A stretch of DNA of 64,000 nucleotides from a bacterium (GTDB taxonomy: Bacteria; Hinthialibacterota; Hinthialibacteria; OLB16): assembly GCA_022072055.1 (NCBI GenBank), contig JAJVIK010000007.1, positions 372,001-436,000 on the forward strand, in the 5' to 3' direction. The stretch's first letter is position 1. Every line of letters starts with the position of its first letter. Shown here one piece after another: positions 16,653-26,306 of the stretch. The notes under the pieces are model-generated. The model ran no database searches. It worked only from the letters and a program-made list of their open reading frames with translations, and was not told the DNA's origin. A program made the position numbers and the translations under genes.

Positions 16653-18578
16653 TTGTTCCGAGCGGCGATGGTCAACTCTCACTTTTGGGCGGGTTTCCTC
16701 TTGGCTCCCCTTGCCGCCGCCCCCGCCCTCGACACACCCGCCGCTCTCCTCCATCGCGCCGGGTCCACTTCCGACGATCACGAGCGCCTCGCAATTCTCA
16801 GGCAACTCCGCTCGCATCCCGACCTCGACGATGCGCTCAAGAAGGACATGGATCCCTTGATCGCCAATGTCGAGCTCTGGTGCGGGACCGACCTGTGCTT
16901 CTTCAACTATGGCCGTGACCATTTCAAGGAAGACATCGCGGAAACCTCGCCGCTCTATCCGCTCCACGCCTTCTATCGCGCGCGCATGAAAACCTGGAGC
17001 GCCTTCGAGTACGGTGGGATCCTCAACAAGGAGGAGTGGCACGGCGAGGCCAATCGCTTGATGGAGGTGGTGAAGGCGGCCTATCCCGAGAATCGCATCG
17101 CGCGCATGTATCTCGGAGAGACCTTCCCCGCGCCGCCGCTTACTCCCGCGCCGGAGGGCATCCCCGAATGGGCGCTCCTCCAGCGGGAGGGACTCGAGCG
17201 TCTCGCCGACATCATCCACTGGTGGATCGACCACCGCCAACAGCCGAACGGACTGTACGGTGGCGGGGCGGGGGATGACTGCGAGATGTGGCGCTGGTGG
17301 GTTCCGATCCTCGTGGCCTTCAAGGATGAGAAGGTTGAGGCTGCCCAGGCGCGCCTGTCTCGCGCCATCCTCGATGACCCCCACATGGCCCCGGGTTACT
17401 GGACTCACAAGGGGCTGGATGATGTGGAGCACTCCTCCGAGCCGCTTTCGGACACCCTTGCGCCGATGATGTTGATCGATCCGGACAACCCCGAGTGGAG
17501 CCGCCGCGCCCTGCGCATCGCTGAACTGATGGAGACCCTCTGGACCGGAATCAACCAGCGCGGCTTCCTCCAGTTCAAGAGCATCTATTTTGACGGCGAG
17601 AAGGTGGATCCCGATCCGGTTCGCTCTTTTGACGCGGCCTATGACGCCCGCGCGGTGTTCCCGGCGCTGATTCTTTGGCTCCGAACCGGCGACCCCAAGC
17701 TGACCGCCCTTTTCTCGCGCTGGATGGACGCCTGGGTGGACATCACCGCGCGCGAGGACAGCGGCAAGCCCGCCGGGGTGATGCCCGCCTTCATCCACTG
17801 GCCGGATGGCGAAGTGAAGGGGCCGAAGGGCGATTGGCGAACGGTCGGCTTCTATCACGAGCCGCTCTATGACTGGCCAAGCTCCCTTCCGGCCATCGCC
17901 AAGACACTCCTGCTTGCTCACCACATGACCGGCGACCCGAAATACATGGAACCCATGCGGTCAATGGTGGCGCTTGGTCATCTCGCGGTGGTCGAGGATG
18001 CCCTGGTCAAGCACCGTGTCCTCACCGGTTCGAGCGAGTTTGAATCGATCCTTTTGGAGAAGGCGAACCCCTACACCCGGTATCGTCTTTCGGGGGACCG
18101 GGCGCCGATGCTGGAAAGGCTCCGTGAGAACGCCGCGGCGCTCGGCCACAACTTCGAGGGATTCACCCTGGAGCCGCGTTTCACGGACCGTGTGCTCCAC
18201 TTTCCGCGCCGGTTTGACCGTTCGACTTTGTCCGGGAAGCTCCCGGACCCGCAACTGCTCTATTCGATGGCCACCGGAGATCCGGGGGATGTTCAGTACT
18301 TCCCCATGAACGCGGTCCGCTGGCTGACCGCGCCGAGGGACTTGGCGGTCCTGGTCACCGATGCGGGAACGGACAGGCTTGAGGTCGAGCTCGTGAATTT
18401 CGCCCCATCCGAGCGCAACCTTCGCGCGGAGCTCCACCTCCTGGCTCCGGGAAACTATGAGGTGATCCCGGACGGAGCGGTCCGGACCCATTTGAGGGTT
18501 GAGAGCGGCGCCGCGCGCCTGGACCTTCATCTGCCTCCCGGACGTTTGGTCCGCCTTTCAGTCCATCCCGCCCCTTGA
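16653..18578 (+). CDS. Secreted protein of unknown function, helical-barrel-like
   Basis: 641 aa, not assigned to a family with confidence. An N-terminal signal peptide (HFWAGFLLAPLAAAPA) indicates export. Recurrent aromatic and acidic patches (HWWIDHRQQPNGLYGGGAGDD, YDARAVFPALILWLRTGDP) recall alpha/alpha-barrel glycan-active enzymes such as uronate hydrolases or heparinase-like proteins, and a beta-rich C-terminal 100 residues follows. The catalytic residues cannot be named. I use the TTG at 16653 because a GGAGG lies six bases upstream; the ATG at 16668 lacks such spacing. It is divergent from the PAS sensor, with only 69 bp between starts. Confidence 0.7.
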   Translation: MFRAAMVNSHFWAGFLLAPLAAAPALDTPAALLHRAGSTSDDHERLAILRQLRSHPDLDDALKKDMDPLIANVELWCGTDLCFFNYGRDHFKEDIAETSPLYPLHAFYRARMKTWSAFEYGGILNKEEWHGEANRLMEVVKAAYPENRIARMYLGETFPAPPLTPAPEGIPEWALLQREGLERLADIIHWWIDHRQQPNGLYGGGAGDDCEMWRWWVPILVAFKDEKVEAAQARLSRAILDDPHMAPGYWTHKGLDDVEHSSEPLSDTLAPMMLIDPDNPEWSRRALRIAELMETLWTGINQRGFLQFKSIYFDGEKVDPDPVRSFDAAYDARAVFPALILWLRTGDPKLTALFSRWMDAWVDITAREDSGKPAGVMPAFIHWPDGEVKGPKGDWRTVGFYHEPLYDWPSSLPAIAKTLLLAHHMTGDPKYMEPMRSMVALGHLAVVEDALVKHRVLTGSSEFESILLEKANPYTRYRLSGDRAPMLERLRENAAALGHNFEGFTLEPRFTDRVLHFPRRFDRSTLSGKLPDPQLLYSMATGDPGDVQYFPMNAVRWLTAPRDLAVLVTDAGTDRLEVELVNFAPSERNLRAELHLLAPGNYEVIPDGAVRTHLRVESGAARLDLHLPPGRLVRLSVHPAP

Positions 18579-18606
18579 TTCAGCCCCCCCGGTCGGTCAA
18601 AAGTGG

Positions 18607-18635
18607 TTGCCGTGAGTAAAACTCGCTTCTATAAT
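18607..18635 (+). promoter_or_regulatory. Sigma-70-type promoter for the PIG-L gene
   Basis: TTGCCG at 18607-18612, a 17-bp spacer, then a perfect TATAAT at 18630-18635. It lies about 120 bp upstream of the PIG-L start, in the only AT-rich part of this 178-bp intergenic gap. The element is seen in sequence; its use is inferred. Confidence 0.6.
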
Positions 18636-18756
18636 TCCAGTTCATCGTTTCAGCTAAGATGACCGGTCTGGTCCCTTGGTCGTGGCGGACCAGGTTTCCT
18701 TGCATCCGAATGACGGGCGGACAGGTCCGAGGCGGCCTGTCGGAAAGAGTGGGTTC

Positions 18757-19533
18757 ATGCCGAAGCATGCCTTGGCGATTGGGGCGCACCCGGACGATGT
18801 GGAGTTCTTGATGGCGGGGACCCTTGCCCTGCTCCAGGCGGGGGGTTGGGAAGTGGCGATCGGCGTGGTGGCCAAGGGGGACTGCGGAACCAAGGAGATG
18901 AGCCGTAAGGAGATCACCGCGGTTCGTCGCGGCGAGGCCGAGGCCGCCGCCAAACTGCTCGGAGCGCCGGTTTACTTCGCGGGCCAGAACGACCTGAACA
19001 TCGATGTGAACGCCGAAGCCCGACGCAAGGTGACCGAGATTGTCCGGAGAGCGCGCGCCGACCTGGTCCTCACCCATCCCCCCTCGGATTACATGAGCGA
19101 CCACGAATTCACCAGCCGGTTGGTCCGGGACGCCTGCTTCTGCGCCAGCACTCCGAATTATGAAACCGAGGACCCGAATCCGGCCCAAGCCCTCGACCAC
19201 ATCCCCGCTCTTTTTTATTGCAGCCCCATCGAGGGCTTGGACCTTTACGGCAACGCGGTGCGCCCCGGCTTCGTGGTGGATGTCACAACCCAGCTCGACC
19301 TCAAGCGAAACATGCTCGCCTGTCACGCCAGCCAGCGGAACTGGCTTCGCGCGCAGCACGGCATCGATCAGTACTTGATCGCCATGGAGGAATGGGGCCG
19401 GACTTGCGGGGCTTTCGCCGGATTCGAGCAGGGAGAAGGCTTCACCCAGCACCTTGGTCACGCCTTCCCGAGGGAGAATCACATTGAGACGGCCTTGGGC
19501 GCTCGAGTCCGAATTCTGAAAAACCGAGCTTAA
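18757..19533 (+). CDS. PIG-L/LmbE-family zinc deacetylase
   Basis: 258 aa. N-acetyl-sugar deacetylase family with the metal-binding AHPDDVEF motif at the N-terminus and the second His-bearing motif SDHEFTSR; members act on N-acetylglucosaminyl substrates. The sequence resembles the BshB/BSH-type and Planctomycetota expanded paralogues (GDCGTKEMSR, CHASQRNWL). ATG 18757 starts right before the conserved beta-strand (ALAIGAHPDD); the frame extends upstream but without family similarity. It is preceded by a good promoter. No glycosyltransferase partner lies next to it, so the substrate is open: bacillithiol-type precursors or catabolic amino sugars. Confidence 0.9.
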   Translation: MPKHALAIGAHPDDVEFLMAGTLALLQAGGWEVAIGVVAKGDCGTKEMSRKEITAVRRGEAEAAAKLLGAPVYFAGQNDLNIDVNAEARRKVTEIVRRARADLVLTHPPSDYMSDHEFTSRLVRDACFCASTPNYETEDPNPAQALDHIPALFYCSPIEGLDLYGNAVRPGFVVDVTTQLDLKRNMLACHASQRNWLRAQHGIDQYLIAMEEWGRTCGAFAGFEQGEGFTQHLGHAFPRENHIETALGARVRILKNRA

Positions 19534-19646
19534 CCCCCACGACCTTGGGGGCGATCAACCGCCGGGCGGGGCGGGTTCCCTGTGCGACACACCTCTGCCT
19601 TCGCCCTTTCGAAAAAGCGGAAAAGAACCGGAAGGGAGGTGAGTGG

Positions 19647-22600
19647 ATGGGGCGGCGCGCCTTGGCGATCTTCTCGTTCGCCCACACATTCCAATTCGCG
19701 TTGGCCGCGCTTCCCACCGAGGGCTGGTTGATCCGTCCCTTCCACTCTCCTCATGAGCTCCCCTATGAGGTGGTCCGCGACATCCAGCGAACCCCGGATG
19801 GGCTGAAGGTCTGGTTTGCAACCTGGGGCGGTGGCATCGCCTGCCTGGAGGGGACCGAATGGAAGACCCTCACCCGCGAGGATGGCCTTCCCAGCAACTC
19901 CGTTCGCGCGATCCTCCCGGATGGAGACGAGGGACTTTGGATCGGAACCGACAATGGGATCGCGCACTATGATGGGAAGACCATCGCCCGCTTCCTGGAG
20001 GCGAGCGCAAATGGCCCCCCGGAGGACTCCGTGTACTGCATCCGCCGGATGCGGAATGGAGAAGTCTGGTTTGGAACCGCGCTGAACCACATTCTCAGCC
20101 CAGTCTGGAATCCCTCCTTTTCGGGACACCACAGTCCCCGGGAGGTCACCTGGCGGACCGTGGTCGGCGAGGATGTCATCCGGGGGGAATCGGTTCGGGA
20201 CATCCTGGAGACTCCCGAAGGAGAGATCTGGCTCGCGCTTTCCATGAATGGGGTCGCGCGGTACGACGGGCGCGGCTGGCGTCATTACGGAGCGAATGAC
20301 GGGCTTGTGGTCCCGATTCATTCCCTCGCGCGGACTCGTGATGGGACACTCTGGGCCGCCGGAGGTTTTTCCGCGTGCCGCTTTGACGGCGAGCGCTGGA
20401 CTTCGGTCCCCGAAGCGGGCCAGGAAACCATGGAGGTCGCGGAAGCGGGTGACGGAGAGCTGTTCGTGGGCACCTTGAACGGCCTGCGTGTGTTTCGGAA
20501 TGGAGCCTGGAACGACTTCCTTCTGGATTACGAAAACCCGAACCGCCAGATCGAGGTCCTCTACCGGGGGCCTCGGAAGAATCTCTGGGTTGGAACCCGC
20601 ACCGGCGCTTACCGAGTCTCCCTTCCCGCCTGGAAGGACCACACTCGAACATCGGATGGACTCCGCCTCGCGCATGGATCGCTTGTCGTGGGCGAGGGGA
20701 ATGCGCCGCTCGCCGCGGATGAGCAGGGAAGGCTCCATGAATTCAAGGGAGAGTCCTGGATCCCTCTCACGATTCCCGGCCTGTCCCAATCAGGCCCGGC
20801 CAGCCTCACGGTCCCGCTCGCCGGGAAGTTCTGGCTCCTCCAAGGAGACCAGGCGGTGGAGATATCCCTCTCCGACAGGTCGGTTCTCCGCGTTGTTCCC
20901 GTTCCTGTGGAACTTACAGGTTCGAGGCTTCACCAGTTACGGGATGGGCGTTTGTGGCTGCTCTCCGGCGCCGGCCCCTATCTCCTTTCCGGCGATCATT
21001 GGCTTGCCGTGCCCGAAGACCCCGCCTACAAGCGCGTCCCGGTCCAGTGCATGGAGGAAGGGCTGAATGGGGACCTGTGGTTTGGTTTGGAGGATCGAGT
21101 CGAACATTGGGTCGAGGGCAAGATTGAGTCTTTTCCCGCGGAAGGCGCCATTTTTGGCGGACTCCCCCCGGTGCAGGACCTTCACGCCTGCCGGGATGGG
21201 AGGGTCTTGTTCGCGAGCTCCAGCACCGGCCTCATTATCCGCAAAGGCGACCGCTGGGAACGTCTCTCGGTGGAGGATGGCCTGTTCAGCCACCGGGTTG
21301 CCAGGGTTTTCGAGGCCAAGGATGGGACGCTTTGGGTGGGCTACCGCGAGGCGGGGATTTCCTCCTTCCGGGACAACCGCTGGATCACGCATCGCTACCG
21401 GGATGGGGTTCCGATCGGTAAGATTTTGGGGATCTGGGAGGAAGACAACGGCGCCATCTGGATCGATATTGAGAAGGTCGGGCCGTATGCGTACCGCCCA
21501 TCCGACGAGGGTCCGAACACCCGCCTGCTGGCCGGACCGGTCGAGATCCCCTTCGGGGCCGCCGGGGTGTTTTCCTACGAGGGCGATGACGCCTGGAATG
21601 AGACCCTCGTCAAGGACCTGCTCTTCAGCTGGAGAATCCGCTCCGACAGGCAGACAGACGCCCCCTGGTCCCCTTACGCCTCCCAGACAACTGTTGTCAC
21701 CCCGAATCTGAGGCCCGGAAGGTACCTCTTCGAGGTCCGCGCCGAGGACAAGGATCGCAACTCGGACCCGACTCCCGCCGCCGCATGGCTGACAGTCGCT
21801 CCGCCCCTGTGGCAACGGCCCGAGTTTCTCGGTCCGGTCATCTTCCTGCTCGCCGTGGCGGTGATTGCTCTATCGCTGGGATATTCCACTCACCGCGACC
21901 TGCGCGCCTCGGAGGAGCGCCACCGGACCGTGGTGGAAAACGCCAGCGACGCCATTGTGCTGCTTCAGGATCACAAGGTGCGCTACTCCAACCGCCAATT
22001 CTCGGAACTTGTGGGTTTTCCCCTCGAGGAGATCCTGGGCAAGCGAATCCTGAATCACTTCCATCCCGATGAGCGCGAACGGGTCGATGAGATCTATTCC
22101 CGGAGGATGCGTGGGGAGCAAGTCCAGTCCCGTTACGAAAGCGCGCTCCTCCACAAGTCCGGGCGCCGTGTGGAGGTCGAGATCAACGCCACGCTGGTCC
22201 CCCATGAAGGAAGAATGGCGGACCTGGTCTTGATCCGCGACATCACCGCGCGCAAGGAAGCGGAAGAGGCCCTGCTGCAACGCTCGCGGATGGAGGCGAC
22301 CACGACCCTTGCGGGAGGCATCGCCCATGACTTCAACAACCTGATGGTGGGCGTCTTGGGTTACGCCGAACTGGCGCGGATGGATGTGGCGGACCGTCCC
22401 GAAGTGACAGACATGCTCGACCGCATCATTCAGTCCGCCCAACGCGCGGGACATCTGGCCCAACAGATGCTCGCCTTCGCCCAAGGCGGCAAGTATGTCC
22501 CGCGCGCGCTGGACCTCAACCGGTTGATCGAGGAGACCCTCAACCTGGTTCGAGTCACCGCGCCACCGGGGGTCGCCTTCGAGTTCGTTCCCAGTCCCGA

Positions 22601-23426
22601 GGGGGCTAAGGTGGAGGCCGACTCCTCTCAGCTCGGCCAGGTGGTGATGAACCTTTGCATGAACGCCTTGGAGGCTGTTGGAATCCATGGGAGGATTTCC
22701 TTGTTCACGGACTGTGTGAATCTCCCCGAGGGCGGCCTTGACTGCCCCGACCCGCTGCCGGCGGGCAAGTATGTCCGCCTGATCGTTTCCGACACCGGCC
22801 ACGGGATGGATGAAGAAACGCTTGCCAGAGTCTTCGAGCCTTTCTTCACCACGAAGTTCCACGGACGTGGCCTGGGGCTTGCGGCGGTGTATGGGATTGT
22901 CCGCAACCACGGCGGGCACATCAGTGTGGCCAGCGCTCCCGGCAAAGGGGCCACCTTCACCATCCATCTGCCCGCAACCGAGGAGGAGCCGAAACCCGAA
23001 CCCGAGCGGGCCCCGATCCCACGCGGAAGCGAGACCATCCTCCTGGTGGAGGATGAAGACCAGGTCCTTCGTGTCGAACGTGACATCCTGGAGCGTCTCG
23101 GCTATCGCACCTTGTCCGCTCGGAATGGCCAAGAAGCGGTCCAAATCGCCCGTGAGCACCCGGATAGGATCGATCTCGCCATCCTGGACATGGCGATGCC
23201 GGTGATGGATGGCCCCACCGCTTTCCCACTCCTTCGCGGGGTCCGACCCGATATGAAGATCGTGGTGTGCAGCGGATTCGATGCCGGCTCCGAGGCGGAA
23301 TCCCTTCTTGAATCGGGGGCCGTTGGGTTCATCCAGAAGCCTTTCACCACCCAGACTCTCGCGAGCGAGATCCGAGCCGCCCTCCATCCGTCCTTCGAAC
23401 CACGGTCCTACGGGGACGCTTCCTAA
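19647..23426 (+). CDS. Hybrid two-component sensor kinase with extracellular propeller
   Basis: 1259 aa. After a short signal/anchor, about 14 two-component-regulator-propeller repeats (patterns such as DGLPSNSVRAI, LWIGTDNGIAHYDG) and a Y_Y_Y-like beta domain fill residues 20-720. A membrane helix lies near 728-748, then a PAS domain (VVENASDAIVLLQDHKVRYSN), a histidine kinase with phospho-acceptor H894 in AGGIAHDFNN, an N-box (NLCMNALEAVG), G-boxes (DTGHGMD, GRGLGLAAV) and a C-terminal receiver with phospho-acceptor D1181 (LAILDMAMPVMDG). This is the architecture of the hybrid systems that sense polysaccharide fragments in Bacteroidota. There is no AraC-type output domain, so a partner must act downstream. 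ATG 19647 follows GGGAGGTGA. Confidence 0.93.
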   Translation: MGRRALAIFSFAHTFQFALAALPTEGWLIRPFHSPHELPYEVVRDIQRTPDGLKVWFATWGGGIACLEGTEWKTLTREDGLPSNSVRAILPDGDEGLWIGTDNGIAHYDGKTIARFLEASANGPPEDSVYCIRRMRNGEVWFGTALNHILSPVWNPSFSGHHSPREVTWRTVVGEDVIRGESVRDILETPEGEIWLALSMNGVARYDGRGWRHYGANDGLVVPIHSLARTRDGTLWAAGGFSACRFDGERWTSVPEAGQETMEVAEAGDGELFVGTLNGLRVFRNGAWNDFLLDYENPNRQIEVLYRGPRKNLWVGTRTGAYRVSLPAWKDHTRTSDGLRLAHGSLVVGEGNAPLAADEQGRLHEFKGESWIPLTIPGLSQSGPASLTVPLAGKFWLLQGDQAVEISLSDRSVLRVVPVPVELTGSRLHQLRDGRLWLLSGAGPYLLSGDHWLAVPEDPAYKRVPVQCMEEGLNGDLWFGLEDRVEHWVEGKIESFPAEGAIFGGLPPVQDLHACRDGRVLFASSSTGLIIRKGDRWERLSVEDGLFSHRVARVFEAKDGTLWVGYREAGISSFRDNRWITHRYRDGVPIGKILGIWEEDNGAIWIDIEKVGPYAYRPSDEGPNTRLLAGPVEIPFGAAGVFSYEGDDAWNETLVKDLLFSWRIRSDRQTDAPWSPYASQTTVVTPNLRPGRYLFEVRAEDKDRNSDPTPAAAWLTVAPPLWQRPEFLGPVIFLLAVAVIALSLGYSTHRDLRASEERHRTVVENASDAIVLLQDHKVRYSNRQFSELVGFPLEEILGKRILNHFHPDERERVDEIYSRRMRGEQVQSRYESALLHKSGRRVEVEINATLVPHEGRMADLVLIRDITARKEAEEALLQRSRMEATTTLAGGIAHDFNNLMVGVLGYAELARMDVADRPEVTDMLDRIIQSAQRAGHLAQQMLAFAQGGKYVPRALDLNRLIEETLNLVRVTAPPGVAFEFVPSPEGAKVEADSSQLGQVVMNLCMNALEAVGIHGRISLFTDCVNLPEGGLDCPDPLPAGKYVRLIVSDTGHGMDEETLARVFEPFFTTKFHGRGLGLAAVYGIVRNHGGHISVASAPGKGATFTIHLPATEEEPKPEPERAPIPRGSETILLVEDEDQVLRVERDILERLGYRTLSARNGQEAVQIAREHPDRIDLAILDMAMPVMDGPTAFPLLRGVRPDMKIVVCSGFDAGSEAESLLESGAVGFIQKPFTTQTLASEIRAALHPSFEPRSYGDAS

Positions 23427-23427
23427 A

Positions 23428-23567
23428 CAGTCCGTTGAAAATGCCCACTGGGCAGTAGTCCTGGATTCCCGCTTTCGCGGGAATGACGAATATCAGGGAC
23501 TTCTTCAATCCCGTCACCCCCGCGAAAGCGGGGGTCCTGGGTGAGAATCGTGTTTTTCAACGGACTG
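23428..23567. mobile_element. MITE-like palindromic element
   Basis: Fourteen-base terminal inverted repeats CAGTCCGTTGAAAA (23428-23441) and TTTTCAACGGACTG (23554-23567) frame 140 bp. Inside are two perfect hairpins: ATTCCCGC-TTTC-GCGGGAAT (23465-23484) and ACCCCCGC-GAAA-GCGGGGGT (23516-23535). CTAA occurs at 23423-23426, one base before the left end, and at 23568-23571 on the right, a possible target duplication. The core matches the widespread repeat that translates as DSRFRGNDE/RHPRESGGPG. No transposase is present, so it would be non-autonomous. It sits one base after the kinase stop codon. Confidence 0.75.
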
Positions 23568-23898
23568 CTAAGGTCCGCCTGCTCACCCGGGGGGCCGCTC
23601 AGGCACCCTCAAGATCCTCCGGGATTCGCCTTGATAGCTCCTAACCCACTTGATTTATATGAGTTCCACTTCATCCCACATCCGCTCAAGAAAAAGGCTT
23701 GAAATCTGACATACACTATATTATCCTCATTCCGTGGGGTCAGAGTGCCATGCATCCCTTGTGGGAGGGGCGCGGCATCTCTCGCCTTCGGCTCTCTAGA
23801 CCCCCCGAAAGCGGCTGAGAAACAACGGCCCGGCAACGGCCGGGCCCGGGGAATGACCGTTTTCCATCAAGCCGCCCAAATCCACCGGAAGGCAGTGG
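23568..23898. other. Intergenic region before the metalloprotease, with one strong hairpin
   Basis: No coding sequence that I can support. An AT-rich patch (23640-23730) may hold a promoter, but no -35/-10 pair has acceptable spacing. GGCCCGGC-AACG-GCCGGGCC at 23827-23846 forms a perfect 8-bp hairpin 50 bp before the protease start. It has no T-tract, so a leader structure is likelier than a terminator. Confidence 0.5.
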
Positions 23899-26145
23899 AT
23901 GCGCCGCTCACCTGGACAACTCGCCATCCCGCTTCTCGCGGGAGTCTCCCTGCTCTGGGCGGGACCCGCTCCCGGCGGAACCGCGTTGTCCGAATTCGTT
24001 CGGGGAGCCTATTTCCCGCATTGGAACGCCAACCCATCCGACCGGATGGCCTCGCGGGATCCGGAACCGATTCTCGCGCGTCTCCTCTCTGAAGAGTCCT
24101 TCCGCGCGCTTTCACCGGCCCATCAGAGAATGCTCCGGAATCTGGCTTCCGCCCCTCGACCGGAGTGGGCGCCGGTCCTGCCGTGTTTCAGTGAAGACAT
24201 GCCCATCGAAACAGTCCGCGCCTTCGAGGCGCTCCTCTTTCCCCCGGACAAGTTTCGCCAGGGGAACCGCTGGACCACCACCGCGCTCAGCGGAGGCGGG
24301 TTGTCCCAGGGGGATCCCACGATTGTCACCTACAGCTTCGCTCCAGACGGAACCTTCATCGCCAGCGGGATCGGCGAGCCCGCCGGCAACAGCAACTTGT
24401 TCGCCTTCCTGAATGGCATCTATGGAAACCCGGCGGCCTGGCAGGCGCAGTTTCACGCGGTCTTCCAGGCTTGGTCGGAACTCATCGGGGTCACCTATGT
24501 TTATGAGCCCAATGATGACGGCGCGGCGCTGTTCAATTCCCCGGGCATCTCGGGGGTCCGGGGGGATGTGCGCATCGGCGGCAAGTTCATCGATGGGGAA
24601 AGCGGCGCCAACACGCTGGCCTACAATTACTTCCCCAACAATGGCGACATGGTGCTCGACACCGGCAACCCCGTGTTCTTCGGAAACACAAGCGGCAATT
24701 CGCTCCGACTGCGCAACACCGTGGCGCACGAACACGGCCATGGACTGGGGATGTACCATGTCTGCCCGGTCAATCAGACCAAATTGATGGAGCCGTTCAT
24801 CTCCACCGCCTACGACGGCCCAAGGCACGACGACATCCTCAACGGGCAGCGCCATTACGGCGACCCGGACGAGGACAACGACTCGGTGGCCACCGCCACC
24901 GACCTTGGGCCGCTGAACAATCAGACCCTCACCATCACCCAACGCAGCCTGGATGATGATGGCGATGTGGATTTTTACGCCTTCACAGTCCAGGCGGGAA
25001 AGCAGGTGGATGTGACTGTCCGCCCGCTCGGCGCCCAGTATCTGGAGGGGGCGCAAGGAACAGGCGGTTGCAGCGCCGGAACCCTGTTCGACTCCACGGC
25101 GCTCAATGACCTTGGGTTTCAGGTCCGCGACACGAATGGAACGACCATCCTGGCTTCGGCCAACGCCAATCCCGCCGGGTCCCCCGAAAGCGCGCTCAAT
25201 GTGGCGCTCCCCTCCGGCGCGGGAGGGTATTTCCTGTATGTGTTCGCCGGGACCAACGACAACGTGCAGCTCTACGAATTCGATCTGACTGTCGAAGACC
25301 AAGGCGCCGCGGGACCCACGGCCACCTACTCGCGCACCTCCACGCAAACCCCGACCCACACTCGGACCGCTACCCGAACCTTCACCCGCACCGCCACCGC
25401 AACCCCCACGCGCACCGCTTCCCCCTCATCGACCCACACCGAGTCGCCGACCGCCACCGAGACCGCGGTTCCCAAACCCACCGATAACGACACCGATACG
25501 CCCACGGCGACCTCAACCGAAACCCCCACGCCCACATGGACGGTCACTCCCACTCGGACCTCGTCGGAAACCGAAACCCAAAGCCCCTCTCCCACGATCA
25601 CGGCGACCGAGACTCACACGGCATCCGCGACAGGCACCGCAAGCCCCTCTCCAACCGCGAGCGCGACACCCAGCCCTTCCGGTTCTCCCACGGAGTCATC
25701 GACAAACACCCCATCCGAGACCGGGACCATGCCCCCAAGCCCCTCCGCGACGGAAACCGCAAGCCCCTCACCCTCGGAAAGCCGCACCGAGACTCACAGC
25801 CCCACGGCGAGCGTGACCCCCTCCGCTTCCCCCACGGATACGGTCACACCCAGCGTTACGGAAACAGCGACCGCGACTGTCAGCGCTTCACGGACCGCGT
25901 CCGAGACTCCCACGCCGAGCGAGTCTCCCAGCGCGACCAGTCCCGCGCCGACCCCAACCGAATCTCCAACCGAGACCTTGGAGCTGAAACCCACGGAGGA
26001 GAGCTACGATGTGGCCCCATTGCAGCTCGATGGCATGGTGGACTCGCGAGACCTGAGCGTTTGGCTGGAACGAATCTCCTCGGGAACCGAAGAGGCCGGC
26101 CTCCTCTATGACCTGTCCCGATTCTGGATGTCGCCCGTGGATTAG
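23899..26145 (+). CDS. Secreted matrixin-like metalloprotease with Thr/Pro/Ser-rich linker
   Basis: 748 aa. Signal peptide (LAIPLLAGVSLLWAGPAPG), then a zinc metalloprotease domain with HEHGHGLGMYH at residues 277-287. This is the extended HExxHxxGxxH metzincin site, and a pre-strand DMVLDT precedes it. Residues about 325-470 form a beta-rich pre-peptidase C-terminal-like domain (DVDFYAFTVQAGKQVDVTV). Residues about 473-695 are a low-complexity linker of TPT/SPS/TET repeats, the kind used to span a cell wall. The last 40 residues (QLDGMVDSRDLSVWLERI) look like a single dockerin/EF-hand-like calcium loop, perhaps an anchor. ATG 23899 follows GGAAGG. Substrate unknown. Confidence 0.87.
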   Translation: MRRSPGQLAIPLLAGVSLLWAGPAPGGTALSEFVRGAYFPHWNANPSDRMASRDPEPILARLLSEESFRALSPAHQRMLRNLASAPRPEWAPVLPCFSEDMPIETVRAFEALLFPPDKFRQGNRWTTTALSGGGLSQGDPTIVTYSFAPDGTFIASGIGEPAGNSNLFAFLNGIYGNPAAWQAQFHAVFQAWSELIGVTYVYEPNDDGAALFNSPGISGVRGDVRIGGKFIDGESGANTLAYNYFPNNGDMVLDTGNPVFFGNTSGNSLRLRNTVAHEHGHGLGMYHVCPVNQTKLMEPFISTAYDGPRHDDILNGQRHYGDPDEDNDSVATATDLGPLNNQTLTITQRSLDDDGDVDFYAFTVQAGKQVDVTVRPLGAQYLEGAQGTGGCSAGTLFDSTALNDLGFQVRDTNGTTILASANANPAGSPESALNVALPSGAGGYFLYVFAGTNDNVQLYEFDLTVEDQGAAGPTATYSRTSTQTPTHTRTATRTFTRTATATPTRTASPSSTHTESPTATETAVPKPTDNDTDTPTATSTETPTPTWTVTPTRTSSETETQSPSPTITATETHTASATGTASPSPTASATPSPSGSPTESSTNTPSETGTMPPSPSATETASPSPSESRTETHSPTASVTPSASPTDTVTPSVTETATATVSASRTASETPTPSESPSATSPAPTPTESPTETLELKPTEESYDVAPLQLDGMVDSRDLSVWLERISSGTEEAGLLYDLSRFWMSPVD

Positions 26146-26306
26146 CGCAAAGCGAGCCTCCCGAGATCATCGAACGCCTGCCTGATTCACCAATGGGTTC
26201 GGACATTTCCTTGTTGCGGATTTCCACTTTCCTATTTCTACATATTTGATAACATTCGCGCCTCTCCCGAACAAACGACAGGGGATGTTCGGAGCGAGTT
26301 GGGCAT

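Noticed and set aside
16584-17924. Upstream extension of the PAS sensor to 17924
   Set aside because: It overlaps the divergent secreted-protein gene entirely, and the added residues are His/Arg-rich antisense-type sequence.
23690-23730. Sigma-70 promoter before the metalloprotease (TTGAAA with TATATT/TATTAT)
   Set aside because: The spacer would be only 12 or 14 bases, so it is not listed as a promoter.
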